A stretch of DNA of 64,000 nucleotides from NCBI GenBank assembly GCA_041391665.1, contig JAWKNO010000001.1, positions 2,232,001 to 2,296,000 of the forward strand. The letters are read 5' to 3'. The stretch is from Bacteroidia bacterium. GTDB taxonomy: Bacteria; Bacteroidota; Bacteroidia; J057. Under the pieces are notes generated by a model, which searched no databases, was not told the origin of the DNA, and saw only the letters and a list, made by a program, of their open reading frames with translations. A program made the translations under genes and the position numbers. Positions 25,481 to 36,200 of this stretch are shown one piece after another (the stretch's first letter is position 1; the number at the start of each line of letters is the position of its first letter).

Positions 25481-28400
25481 TTAATCTTCCTTTTCTACAT
25501 TTTCGTCTTTCCCTTCCATGCCGATACTGGATTTTACTCCACTCAGAAGCGCTCTGAGCCAATGGGCAACAAATACCTTGCTGGGATCAGCCTCATATTC
25601 AATTCTGCCTACGCGCAAAATTCGCCTTTTGGGATTTCTCGCTCTCACTACAAGTGCATTGGCCATTGCCGTAGCAAATCCTCGTTGGGAGATTTGGTTT
25701 TCTTCGTCTTCCTTGATTTTTTCTTCGACTACTGATACTTTCAGGTTTTCATACTCAAACCACATTTTTCCCCGGGCTGCCCGCGCCGTGCCCCTTACTC
25801 TGAAAGCCAAATCCGTTGCCTGTCCGCTGGCTACTCGCACCCCTGCGGCTGGCTCCAGTATGGAGTTAAAACTGGTCAGATCCATTGGGCCGGCGGTGCC
25901 CTCAAATGTGTAGGGGTTGGCGGTATCTCCCAAAGGATAATGAAAGACCATTTCGAGTTTTCCTTCTCCTTTTACCAATGCCTGAGCGCGCATCGACATT
26001 TCGGTTTTTTTGGAGGGAAGAAGTTTCTCCGGGTTATTGGTGGCATTTTTCAGCACAGCATGGATACTGTTGAGGTAAATGAACCCCGGCCGGTCTACGC
26101 GATCGACCCGCTCAAAATAGTTGACGATCCCCTGGCTAAGCACGATGCTGTCCACATCTATGCGAAAGGAAAGTGACTTAAGTAAATCCTGTGGTACAGG
26201 TGGTCGGCGGTCTGGGTCCTGCGAAAAACGTTTGTCTTTGCGGATCAGCAGATTGGGCTGTTCTATATGGATTTGCCGGGCAATGATATCTCTGTTTTGA
26301 AGCAATGCGTACAAATCGGCATCGTCAAATTGTATTTGCCCTGTGTTTAACTCAAAATAGTCAATGGTGTAGCCATGTTCTACGATATAGTCATACACAT
26401 TGTAGTTGGAGGTCATGGTCAGCGAATCGATCGTTACGGATTCATCGGAGGAATTTACCTTTAGGTTGTGGAGTGTGAGCAGATACAGGCTGTCTTTGAG
26501 CGGAAGCGTGTAGCTGTCAACTGTAAATTCAAAGTCGTCGGAAAATAACATTCTTCCGGGCCGAACCATGTTGAGCGGATCGGGAATAAACCGGTAGAGC
26601 CGGAACGTGAAACCCGGCAGAAGCAGGGGTAAAGTGGTATCCCCTTCAGGGAGAATTTGCTCAAATATTCCATTTTCAATGGAAAAGCTATCCAATGCCA
26701 CCCTGTGAAAATATTTTTCCATGGTTTCATACAGGCGAATATTTTCCATTCCCCGTTTTGGCGCATTGGCTTTTTGTGAAAACATCGAAATCCTGGGCCG
26801 GTTGATCGTAAATGCACTGAGATTCAGCACGCGATCAAAATACAACTCGTTGGCTCTCAACCCCGCCAGTCGCACCGAAGGAATAAACACATCAAATAGC
26901 TGGTCTGTGTTTTTATTAGCCGGATGATCGGTTTTTGGGGTGATTTGTATTTCTTCTGCTGTAATACTGGAATCTGAAGTGGAAATCCCAATGTCTCCGA
27001 TTGTGATGGTATAAGAACTGTCGGGCAGCATAAAGGAATAATCTCTGATGCTCATCCCGATATCAATATCATCGGCATAAAAAGGGTTGTTGGTTTTTTT
27101 CCTGGCCGCAGAATCCAGCTGGAAATTGGAGATCAATACCACGATATCCTTAGCCGTGAATGTACTCTCCGACAAATGGTTGTCTTCATTAAATTTAAAT
27201 ACGCCATTCATCACCAAAAAGGATTGGATTCTCAGGGCATGCAACTGGTCTGAGATCAATAGATATAAGTCGCCTTTTGCCAGTGAGTCTATTTCATTTT
27301 TGCCTAAATCAGGATAGTTTACCAGCGAAAGTTCCGGATCATAAATGGCAACCCTTTCAAGGTCAAGGATTTTCTCCTGATATAGTTCATAGCTGTTGAG
27401 GCCTTCAATCGTAAGGTTAGGTGAGTAAAACCTGTACAGATTGCCCGCTGTGGGCTTTGCCTGAGATTCATCGGGGCTGATGTGAATTTCACTGATGGTG
27501 ATTTTTTTCTGAGCCGTTGAAAAGTATATTTCTCCTGTACTTATGGTGTGAACGCTGTCTTTCAGTATTTCCTCAATGCCGTGAACCGTCACCTGAATAT
27601 CTTTGGAAAAAAGGAAATTTTCCGGACCAATATGGCTGTCAGAAGTCAGTTTGAAATCGCTGATCTTAATATCCATGGAAGGGATATCAATTGTCGCGGA
27701 GGCTTCCTTTTCTGCCCGGACACGGGAAAATGCGGCTGAGTCAACCACCAGCTTGTGGACTTCCAGTGCATTAAGCTTTGAAGCTATATAGGGATAGAGA
27801 TCGATGCTGTCGAGGGACAGGAGTTCTGCTTTATGCGGATAGTTGATAGAACTATGCAAGTCGATTCTGGGCTGTGAAAGGTGCACACTGTCAATATCCA
27901 GTGTTTTGTAGAGCCATATTTGCCGGAGGTTCAGTCCGGATAAATACACCCGGGGAATAAATCCATGGATATGGTTATGGTTGGCGGAGTCATTTTGTCC
28001 GGCAAGCGTATCACGGGGGATAATTTTTACAGATTCTGCATAAATCGCAGAGTCTCCGGTGGAAATGCCTATGCTGGTTGCCTGGATGGCATAAGAGCTG
28101 TCTGGGAGCAGAAATGAATAGTTGGCTATATTGCCTTTGATGGAAATATCGTCTGCATACCAGGGATTTTCTCTTCGCAGGGTAGTATCTGGCGAAAGCC
28201 TGAAATTTTTGATATGAACATTGATGTCTGATGCGGCAAATTCGTTGTCATTGGTGGTTGTGGAGGTATTAAAATTGAATCGCCCTCCCTTGACAAAAAA
28301 ATTGCGGATGGAAAAAGAGCGGAGTTCGTCCTCGACGAGGCTATACAGATTGGATTGTGCCAGCGAATCGACGACTTCTCTTTTTACCTGTGGCTGGTTG

Positions 28401-29881
28401 ATCAGCTCAGCCAACGGCTCGCGAATTTCCACCCACCCCACAGACAACACCCGGTCATACCAGACCCGGGGCAGGTCCAGCCCATACAGACTCACCTGCG
28501 GTACATTAAGTGAGACCACATCCCCTCCTTCCGTCAACGCCTGGGCAAATTTTTCTGTTGTGGCTCTCAGGTTGAGATTTTTAAGGAAAAATACGCCATC
28601 TGGCGCCGAAACCCTCGCCGGTCCTGCCCGCAGGGTATAGTTCCCTTTAGAGAGTCGGGTGCGGAGGTGCGTAAAATTAAGCTCGATTTGGTCGGAAAAT
28701 AGCAGTCTGTTTTCATTTGGTACCAACAGGCTGGAATCCAGCTTTACGCCTAAAAGATTCAAATCCAGGCCTTCAACTACTAAAGTCCCCGTTGTATCAT
28801 TCCAGTCCCTGACCTGCCGGTAAAGGCCGCCTTCGACGGTCATTTCTTTGGCAGTGATGCGGTCAAACCATGGAATAATTTTTTCAAAAACTCCTGCTGC
28901 GTCAAAGTTGGCCGAAATTTCAGGCGATTTTCCCGGTTTGTTTTTTCGGAGAATAACCGGCTCGATAATCCGCACATGAGCCAGATCAAGTTTTCGCTCA
29001 AACCATGCCTGATATAATGGCACACCTTCTATCAGAAGTTGCGGAATGTTGATATCAATCGATTCGTGGCGTTCGGTTTTCCCCCAAACTTTACTTCCAG
29101 GCTGGATGCGAATATTCTCTGCAAAAATTTCTTTGGTCAGGGTAGAGACCCCCAATTTTCCTACCCGGATGACATAGCTGCTGTCAGGAAGGACAAAAGA
29201 ATAATCCTCAATATTCATCTGCGCAGAAATTTTATCTGCGAAAAATGGCCTGTCCCATTCCGGAACGGTGGCAGAATCGATCCGGAAGTTGGTCATTTCA
29301 AAGGAAATGTCGCGGGCGGTGAAGGCATTTTCGTGCGGTGTTCCCGGATGATTGTAAGTCAGCGTTCCTCCTACCATCTGGAGCTGTGAAATCTGCAAAG
29401 TCTGAACAAATTCGGAGATGATTTCATACAATTGTTCTGGTCGGAACCGGCTTTTTTCGGTGACCCGTTCGGGGAAACTGAAAACCTGAAGGTCGCAATC
29501 GTAAATTTTGACAGATCGGATATGGGCATCGTTGTAGCGGATGACGCGATAGAGGTCGAGGAAAGTTATTTCTATTGAGGGAATATGGAGGGTAATAAGA
29601 ATAGGGCGCGCCTGACCTGCTGTTACCAGCGAATCAAAGCGTGTGGAATCATAAGCGATCTCTACGCCGGTCATGGAGAATGTACGGTTGAGCAGACTCC
29701 ATTGAACCGAAAGCGCTTCAAGCGAGTATAAGCCGCGGGTGTTTTGTGCAACAGATTTTGAAGCTGCAGTTTTTACTATCGGCCCCAGTATAAAGCTAAA
29801 AAAAATCTGGGCTGCGATCAGGAAAAACAGAAAAATTCCGATCACCCATTTCCACCAATTCCGGACACGACTTAGTGCCAT
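25481..29881 (-). CDS. Large AsmA-like inner-membrane protein with ~180-residue repeats
   Basis: A 1466-residue protein with one N-terminal transmembrane helix (about 13-34) and a long, beta-rich periplasmic part. I see about six copies of a module with period near 180 residues. Each opens with a [FWL][FYS][AS][DK]DI-type motif: about residues 212, 394, 573, 756, 931 and 1110. In copies 1, 3 and 5 the motif is followed by YSF[VLM]LPDSSY. Each copy then has a [GT]-x-[IL]-[GYK]-[IV]-S strand, an I-x-P segment and ending GL-x5-[LW]Y. The C-terminus (about 1300-1410) carries the AsmA/DUF748-like stretch PFTFEGTAGPMDLTSFNSIL. Such proteins (AsmA, TamB, YhdP) are bridge-like lipid transporters or assembly factors between the membranes. 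The exact role here is unknown; its own gene, not in an obvious operon. Confidence 0.8.
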   Translation of the reverse strand: MALSRVRNWWKWVIGIFLFFLIAAQIFFSFILGPIVKTAASKSVAQNTRGLYSLEALSVQWSLLNRTFSMTGVEIAYDSTRFDSLVTAGQARPILITLHIPSIEITFLDLYRVIRYNDAHIRSVKIYDCDLQVFSFPERVTEKSRFRPEQLYEIISEFVQTLQISQLQMVGGTLTYNHPGTPHENAFTARDISFEMTNFRIDSATVPEWDRPFFADKISAQMNIEDYSFVLPDSSYVIRVGKLGVSTLTKEIFAENIRIQPGSKVWGKTERHESIDINIPQLLIEGVPLYQAWFERKLDLAHVRIIEPVILRKNKPGKSPEISANFDAAGVFEKIIPWFDRITAKEMTVEGGLYRQVRDWNDTTGTLVVEGLDLNLLGVKLDSSLLVPNENRLLFSDQIELNFTHLRTRLSKGNYTLRAGPARVSAPDGVFFLKNLNLRATTEKFAQALTEGGDVVSLNVPQVSLYGLDLPRVWYDRVLSVGWVEIREPLAELINQPQVKREVVDSLAQSNLYSLVEDELRSFSIRNFFVKGGRFNFNTSTTTNDNEFAASDINVHIKNFRLSPDTTLRRENPWYADDISIKGNIANYSFLLPDSSYAIQATSIGISTGDSAIYAESVKIIPRDTLAGQNDSANHNHIHGFIPRVYLSGLNLRQIWLYKTLDIDSVHLSQPRIDLHSSINYPHKAELLSLDSIDLYPYIASKLNALEVHKLVVDSAAFSRVRAEKEASATIDIPSMDIKISDFKLTSDSHIGPENFLFSKDIQVTVHGIEEILKDSVHTISTGEIYFSTAQKKITISEIHISPDESQAKPTAGNLYRFYSPNLTIEGLNSYELYQEKILDLERVAIYDPELSLVNYPDLGKNEIDSLAKGDLYLLISDQLHALRIQSFLVMNGVFKFNEDNHLSESTFTAKDIVVLISNFQLDSAARKKTNNPFYADDIDIGMSIRDYSFMLPDSSYTITIGDIGISTSDSSITAEEIQITPKTDHPANKNTDQLFDVFIPSVRLAGLRANELYFDRVLNLSAFTINRPRISMFSQKANAPKRGMENIRLYETMEKYFHRVALDSFSIENGIFEQILPEGDTTLPLLLPGFTFRLYRFIPDPLNMVRPGRMLFSDDFEFTVDSYTLPLKDSLYLLTLHNLKVNSSDESVTIDSLTMTSNYNVYDYIVEHGYTIDYFELNTGQIQFDDADLYALLQNRDIIARQIHIEQPNLLIRKDKRFSQDPDRRPPVPQDLLKSLSFRIDVDSIVLSQGIVNYFERVDRVDRPGFIYLNSIHAVLKNATNNPEKLLPSKKTEMSMRAQALVKGEGKLEMVFHYPLGDTANPYTFEGTAGPMDLTSFNSILEPAAGVRVASGQATDLAFRVRGTARAARGKMWFEYENLKVSVVEEKIKEDEENQISQRGFATAMANALVVRARNPKRRILRVGRIEYEADPSKVFVAHWLRALLSGVKSSIGMEGKDENVEKED

Positions 29882-29908
29882 TTACCTGTTTTAGGACAAA
29901 AATAAGGA

Positions 29909-30958
29909 TTATTCACTGAATTCGTATGGATGTTCAATACTGCTTATCTGATCTACACTGAAAATGATGACTTCCTCCTTTTTTCCTTTCAACTGGACCT
30001 TTCCAATTTCTTCAAACTGGAACTGCGAAAGGTTGTGAATATGATTGTAAAGATGCTCTGAAATCAGGAGATATTTGCCGTAGAGGTTGCAGCATCCCTG
30101 AATCCTTGCAGCGGTATTGAGCACATCGCTGTGATAGGCAATTTCTTTTTTTATCACCCCGACTTCTGCCACCATGACCAATCCGATATTTACACCAGCC
30201 TTAAACGCAGGCACAAGGTCATACTTATTGAAATAATACTCAGCCCGGCTTTGGATGCTTTTTTCAAAGGAGAAAAAAGCTCGCAGACAGTTGGCATTCT
30301 TAAGGCCATCTTCCACTGTCCAGGTAAGTACTGCTTCATCGCCGACATACTGATAGACTTCGACATTGTGTTTGTGAATGGTGTCAGTCAGATCATAAAA
30401 ACAATCCTGAATCAGCTCACTGTATAAAATATGCCCAAGCCGCTCGGCGTAGGTAGTCGATGATTTCAGATCAAGGAACATAAAAATACGGGACTCCTCT
30501 TTGGGGCGGTGATATTTTCCACTGATGATATTGTACAGGATGCCGGGGCCAAACATTGCATTGATTTGCCTGATCAGGTTAAAGATAATACTCACAACAC
30601 CAGTGTAAATCAGCAGAACAATGGCTGTTTTTGAAAGCATACTCTCCTGCAGCAATCCTATAAATGTAGTGTCGAGGCCACCATCAAACATTAGATGGGT
30701 AACCAGGATAGAATGTAAAATGATCAGCAGGGTAAGAACAATATGGAAGAATGTCCGGATCAGTATGACCAGCCAGTAGGCTGTTTCCTTTAGGATTTTT
30801 TTATCGAGAAGGATATCCAGTAAGCCAAATGATAAGCCAAAAGCCACACCTGTAAATAATCCCTGAAGGAGGATTCGCATCGGGATGCCCCGCTTGGAAA
30901 TATGCAGTTCAAATATGGCTTCTTCCTCCACTCCATAGAGGCGTATGAGGGAAAACAA
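29909..30958 (-). CDS. Membrane-anchored class III adenylate/guanylate cyclase
   Basis: 349 residues from the TTG at 30958. Four or more hydrophobic helices (about 29-150) precede a class III cyclase domain (about 160-335): FLDLKSSTTYAERLG supplies the first metal Asp, YQYVGDEAVLTW the second, and YHSDVLNTAARIQ matches the usual D-x-x-N-x-AAR element. It would make cAMP or cGMP on the cytosolic side. The start is uncertain: the frame stays open upstream to a stop at 31046-31048 and encodes another hydrophobic helix (ISISILVWVGAALLF), but no ATG or GTG lies there; CTG at 31025-31027 would give a well-formed N-terminus. Downstream of a GAF histidine kinase. Confidence 0.85.
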   Translation of the reverse strand: MFSLIRLYGVEEEAIFELHISKRGIPMRILLQGLFTGVAFGLSFGLLDILLDKKILKETAYWLVILIRTFFHIVLTLLIILHSILVTHLMFDGGLDTTFIGLLQESMLSKTAIVLLIYTGVVSIIFNLIRQINAMFGPGILYNIISGKYHRPKEESRIFMFLDLKSSTTYAERLGHILYSELIQDCFYDLTDTIHKHNVEVYQYVGDEAVLTWTVEDGLKNANCLRAFFSFEKSIQSRAEYYFNKYDLVPAFKAGVNIGLVMVAEVGVIKKEIAYHSDVLNTAARIQGCCNLYGKYLLISEHLYNHIHNLSQFQFEEIGKVQLKGKKEEVIIFSVDQISSIEHPYEFSE

Positions 30959-31080
30959 CAGCGCTGCCCCGACCCAAACCAGGATGGAAATGCTTATATT
31001 GTGTAGTTGTTTTTTGATATTACTCAGAAGTTTTGCGCACTCAGCTTATTTGCCAACTAAAAATAAGACAAAATGTTGAA

Positions 31081-32592
31081 TCAGGAAAGGTTTTCCGCAT
31101 TGGGCAGGCTGACGTAAAAAGTTGCGCCTTCGCCTACTTTTCCTGTCGCCCATACTTTTCCCTTGTGCCGGGTAATGATTCGTTTCACGTTTGCCAGACC
31201 AATTCCCGTTCCTTCAAAGTCATCTTCTCCATGTAAACGCCGAAAAACGCCATACATCCTGTCCTCATACTCCATATTAAATCCTACGCCGTTATCGCTG
31301 ATGCTAAAGAGTGTATCATTTTCCCGCATAGAACCTTTTACAGCAATTTGCGCTTCTTTTTCTTTGCTGGTATATTTTATAGCATTGGATATCAGGTTCA
31401 TAAATGCCTGTTCGATAAGCATTTCATCTGCATAAGCATCAGGAAGATTTTCCACATCGAAATGAATGACCCGGTGTTGTTCCTGTTCCACTAAAACCCT
31501 GAAGATATTTTTAATTAATGGCGTCATTTGTACATGGCGCAGGACGATCTCTTTTTTATTGATGCGGGAATAAGCGAGTAAATCGTCTATCTGACGGCTC
31601 ATTTTTTGAGCAGCAGCAGATATATAGGCCAGCGATTCGAGGTTTGCGCCTTCGAGAATCTTCCCGGCTTTTTTTTGAAGGAGTTGTGAATATCCGTTGA
31701 GATGACGTAGCGGGGCGCGGAGGTCATGGGAGATAGAATATGCAAAACTTTCCAACTCTTTATTGGAGCTTTCCAATTGCTCCGTTCGCTCGATCACTCT
31801 TTGCTCCAGTTTTGCCCAGCTTTCGGCCAGTTTTTTTTCGGCTTTTTTCCGTGAGATATAATTGCCAATTGAGTTGGCTACGCTCATGAGTAAATTTTCT
31901 TCGGTCTGCGTCCATATTCTCTCGGTAAGGCAGTCATCAAAGCCAATGAAACCCCAGAAAAACTTGTCGACAAATATTGGTACAACCAAAATGGAAACAA
32001 TATCCTGAGGTTCAAGTATGGCTCTTTCTGAATCAGGAAAGTCCTTCACCAGGCCTTTTACCGTATGCCCGTTGCTTAACAAATCCCTCCAACGGACAAA
32101 TCCTTCTTCCGTAAAAGTTGCGTCTTGAAGTTCTGGATTGTCAATTTGTGGAAGAATAAAATTGGCGGTAATTTCAAAACGTTGACTGGTACGCAGGGTA
32201 TTTGTTTGAGATTCATATATGTTTTCAAACAGATACACTCTGCTTGTTTCCGTCGCTTCCATGATGGCGCGTAAAGCGTCGGTTACGGCCGCCTGATAAT
32301 CCTCTTGTACCAATAGGCTCATGGTAGCATGATTGATACCTTTCAGCAGCCTGTCTTTGTGCAGGAGTGCCTGATTGACATCGACGAGAACATTTCGTAG
32401 CAAAAGGTTTTGCTCTGAAGGCGTTTGGAGAATAAATTCGTAATAAATGGCCAAATTGCCCATGCCTAATACCCGTTGCCGCTCTGAGACCATTTTTTCG
32501 ATAACGGATATGGAGTAAGGGGGAGTAGATGCCGGTGCCGGTAACTCCCGAAAGAGAAATTCTGCAATGTCATTTATTTCCGGCATTTTCAT
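31081..32592 (-). CDS. GAF-domain sensor histidine kinase
   Basis: Soluble kinase of 503 residues. A GAF domain at about 120-265 (DALRAIMEATETSRVYLFEN ... SILVVPIFVDKFFWGFIGFD) is followed by a short coiled coil and HisKA H-box SYSISHDLRAPL (His about 287), then HATPase with NLISNAIKYT, ISDNGVGFN and GTGIGLANVKR. All kinase motifs are intact. No membrane segment, so it senses a cytosolic or diffusible signal. No response regulator is adjacent; the next gene downstream is a nucleotidyl cyclase 120 bp away on the same strand. Confidence 0.92.
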   Translation of the reverse strand: MKMPEINDIAEFLFRELPAPASTPPYSISVIEKMVSERQRVLGMGNLAIYYEFILQTPSEQNLLLRNVLVDVNQALLHKDRLLKGINHATMSLLVQEDYQAAVTDALRAIMEATETSRVYLFENIYESQTNTLRTSQRFEITANFILPQIDNPELQDATFTEEGFVRWRDLLSNGHTVKGLVKDFPDSERAILEPQDIVSILVVPIFVDKFFWGFIGFDDCLTERIWTQTEENLLMSVANSIGNYISRKKAEKKLAESWAKLEQRVIERTEQLESSNKELESFAYSISHDLRAPLRHLNGYSQLLQKKAGKILEGANLESLAYISAAAQKMSRQIDDLLAYSRINKKEIVLRHVQMTPLIKNIFRVLVEQEQHRVIHFDVENLPDAYADEMLIEQAFMNLISNAIKYTSKEKEAQIAVKGSMRENDTLFSISDNGVGFNMEYEDRMYGVFRRLHGEDDFEGTGIGLANVKRIITRHKGKVWATGKVGEGATFYVSLPNAENLS

Positions 32593-32709
32593 TATTACTC
32601 ACGGATAAGATGGCTGGTCGTTAAACGAATCTACTTTATGTTTAGGACTTACCCGAATGATAATCAGTTTTTCTTAAATATTTGAATATTATTGTATAAA
32701 AAACTACAT

Positions 32710-33141
32710 ATGAAGTATTTAAGCATTATTTCCTTTTTCCTGACCTGTATGAGTCTGCTTTCAGGTTGTAAAAGCCAGGATTATCAGCCCGAAACCTATC
32801 CCGATGCACAAATCATTTTTGGATCAGGTGGCGGTTTTACTGGTATGGTATCTACTTATGTATTGCTGGAAGACGGTCGTATTTACGATAAAGCACCTAC
32901 GAGTGATAGTTTTTCTCTCCTGAAGAAAGGGAAGAAAAAAATGGCCAAAGCTCTTTTTGCGCAGCTGAATGAAATGAAAATGGCTGAAACTACCGTAGAT
33001 GCCCCGGGGAATCTGTATTATTTTATTGAGATGAAAGGTCCTGACCCCGAGACTTATCGACTTGTATGGGGTGATCAGGCGGCAGAGGTTCCCGATACCT
33101 TACTTTCTCTTTACCGTTCCCTGATGGACGCGACAAAATAA
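32710..33141 (+). CDS. Small lipoprotein of unknown function
   Basis: A 143-residue lipoprotein starting at the ATG at 32710 (an in-frame upstream ATG at 32692 gives a poorer signal). The signal MKYLSIISFFLTCMSLLSGC ends in the lipobox LSGC. The mature part is a single small domain with IIFGSGGGFTGMVSTYVLLE near its start and ending in a helix (SLYRSLMDATK). I recognise no named family, although short lipoproteins with this GGGFTG-YxLxxDG pattern are common in Bacteroidota. It precedes the M4 peptidase on the same strand by 73 bp. Confidence 0.75.
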   Translation: MKYLSIISFFLTCMSLLSGCKSQDYQPETYPDAQIIFGSGGGFTGMVSTYVLLEDGRIYDKAPTSDSFSLLKKGKKKMAKALFAQLNEMKMAETTVDAPGNLYYFIEMKGPDPETYRLVWGDQAAEVPDTLLSLYRSLMDATK

Positions 33142-33214
33142 ATGAGTTATATTTACTTTTAGGTAACGGAATCTGCCATGTTTTTTCTTTGGTAAACAAA
33201 CAAACAAATACACT

Positions 33215-36200
33215 ATGAAATTCAATCCATTTCTACGCACATTCACACATTTGCTGTTCCTGCTGATCCCTACGTTTTTACTGGCTCAAAATATGGATCC
33301 TTTTTCCAGTAAAAAGAAATCTCAGCAAATTATTCCCCAAACTGCAAATCCAACGGGAACTATCGACAGTAAAAATGTGCAAATTCTTTCCGGAGCTACA
33401 CCACATGTCAATGCTGCAAACCTGACGCCTTTTGGGCATATTGCTATTCCTCCGGTACTTACCACCCGTAATCAATCCCTGCATCAGATAGAAGTCTCCA
33501 GAGATCAGGAAACCGGCATGCCCGTGTTTATTGAAAGCACAAACCCACAAAGCGCCCGGGCCAGCTTTTCTTCTGATACTCAGGCTGAAGCGGCTGCAAA
33601 AGATTATCTGGAAGAGATTCAGTCTGTCCTCTCCATTCAATCAGCCCGGGATGAGTTCGAAATAAAAAGTATATCCAAAGACCAGAATATTACCCACGTC
33701 AAACTCAGCCAGATCTTTGAAGGGGTTCCGGTTTATGGGGCTGAAATTATCGTTCATTTTGTGTCGGCTGATAAAATTCTGCTCAATGGGCGCTATGAGC
33801 CAACACCTGCCATTACCGATGTCATTCCTGATATTACCCCCGCAGCTGCAGCGCTCATTGCGTTACAGGATGTAAGTGCAAAAGCAAATCTTGTTACCCT
33901 TACGGAAGACCAGGAGAAATTATTAAACTATTTTGGACCTGAAACCGAACTTGTCATCTACCGCACACCGGGTTATATCCGGTCACAGCGTCTGGCCTGG
34001 CATTTGACCATTCGTCCCAACTTCATTGAGCGGTATGAATATTTTGTCGACGCCAAAACAGGGGCTGTGCTCCATGCTTATGACCATACCTGCTCGATTG
34101 GGCCGGTGACAGGCCAAGCCAATGACCTCAGCGGTACAAGCCGTACAGTCAATGCCTTTGAGTATGCCACCAACAATTTTGTGCTGCTCAACATGGCAAA
34201 ATCTATGTACCACGGCTCTAGCAGCAACCCACAAAATGGAGATGGTTATATCATTACCGCTGACTTCAATAATACCTCTACGCAAAACCCATCCTACAAT
34301 GAAATCACTTCCGGCAATAAAAACAGCTGGAATGCGACTGCCGTTTCTGCGCATTATAATGCAGGCGTAGCGTATGATTATTTTCTCAATACATTCGGCA
34401 GGGTTTCGATCAATGGTGACAGCGGAGACATCGTTTCATTTATCAATGTTCAGGATGAAAATGGCCCGATGGACAATGCTTTCTGGAATGGGGCAGCGAT
34501 GTTTTATGGCAATGGCAACCAGGCATTTACTCCTTTAGCCAAATCGCTTGATGTCGGCGGGCATGAAATGACGCACGGGGTGGTTCAAAGTACTGCCAAC
34601 CTCGAATATCAGGGACAGTCCGGTGCACTCAATGAATCCTTTGCCGATGTATTTGCCGTCCTGATCGACCGCGATGACTGGACGCTGGGTGAGACGGTTG
34701 TCAAAACGGCTGTATTTCCCTCCGGTGCATTGCGCAGTATGTCTGACCCGCACAACGGGGGTTCTGGTCTCAACAGCAATGGCTGGCAACCCAAACATAT
34801 GAACGAACTCTATACCGGTACACAGGATAATGGCGGGGTACATATCAACAGCGGTATTCCCAACCACGCTTTTTATCTGATTGCAACGGCTATAGGAAAA
34901 GAAAAGGCAGAGCAGATTTACTATAAAACACTGAAAGACTGGCTGACGCGATCCTCCAAATTTGTGGATCTCCGGGTAGGGGTGCTCAACGCCGCCAATA
35001 CGGTTGCAGGGGTAACGGCAGCAGATAAAACAGCCATCTCCAATGCATTTGATCAGGTAGGAATTCCCGGCCCCGGTGGAAGCGGCGGTAGTGGGGGTGG
35101 TACCAATGGCCAAAACTACCAGTACCAATTGCCCATAAACCCCGGGCCTGACTTTATCGTGAGTACGGACGTCAATAATGGAGATCCGGTAGAATTATAT
35201 ATTTCCAGCACTACAGGTACCAATTTTCAGGCACTCAGCAATACTACACCCTATAGTAAAATCAGTGTTACGGATGATGGCAGCGAAGGCTATTTTGTCG
35301 GCGACGATCACCATATCTATGGCTTGTACCTGAATGCTGCTAATCCTCAGCAGACCAAACTAACTACATCACCAGAATGGGACAATGTTGCCATTTCCAA
35401 AGACGGGTCACGCCTTGCAGCGATTTCCAATTCGATTGATACTTCGATCTATGTATTTAATCTGGCTGCTAATCCAATTACAGGCGTAAAATTCCGTCTC
35501 TACAATCCGACATTTGCCCAGGGCGTCAGCACAGGTGATGTCTTGTATGCCGATGCGATCGAATGGGATTATTCGGGCGAATATATCATGTACGATGCGT
35601 ACAACGAGATTACCAATGTTTCCGGCACAAACCTCGAATACTGGGATGTCTCATTTATCAGAGCATGGAACAATGCCACCAATAACTATGGAGATGGTAC
35701 CGTCTCCAAACTTTTTTCCAATCTGGATGAGGGGGAAAGTGTGGGCAATCCGGTATTTTCCAAAAATTCGGCAGCGGTCATTGCCTTTGACTATTTTAAT
35801 ACCATTGACGGCACAAACTATCTCCTTGGAGCTAACATCGAAACAGGTGACATTGGTACCATTTTCCAGAATGACCGTCTCAGCTATCCGAGTTATTCGA
35901 AGGCAGATGATAAGGTGATATTTAATGCACAGACGAATACAGGTGTCGAAGTTGTCGCTGTGATTGGACTGGCCGCAAACAAAATCAGCTCTGCCGGTAA
36001 TGCTACGGGACTGATCAGCGATGGGAAATGGGGGGTATGGTATGCACAAGGTAATCGCAATATCAATATTGCGATTGAAGATGAACTGCCGGTGGATGGA
36101 AATATCCGCCTGTACCCAAACCCTGTGGTGAGTAACATGAATCTTGAGTTTGATCTGAAACAGCCTGGTGTCGTACGTACAGAAATCATGGATCTCGCCG

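Noticed and set aside
33278..33640. 120-codon minus-strand ORF over the M4 peptidase propeptide
   Set aside because: Shadow of the real plus-strand gene; no signal or domain.
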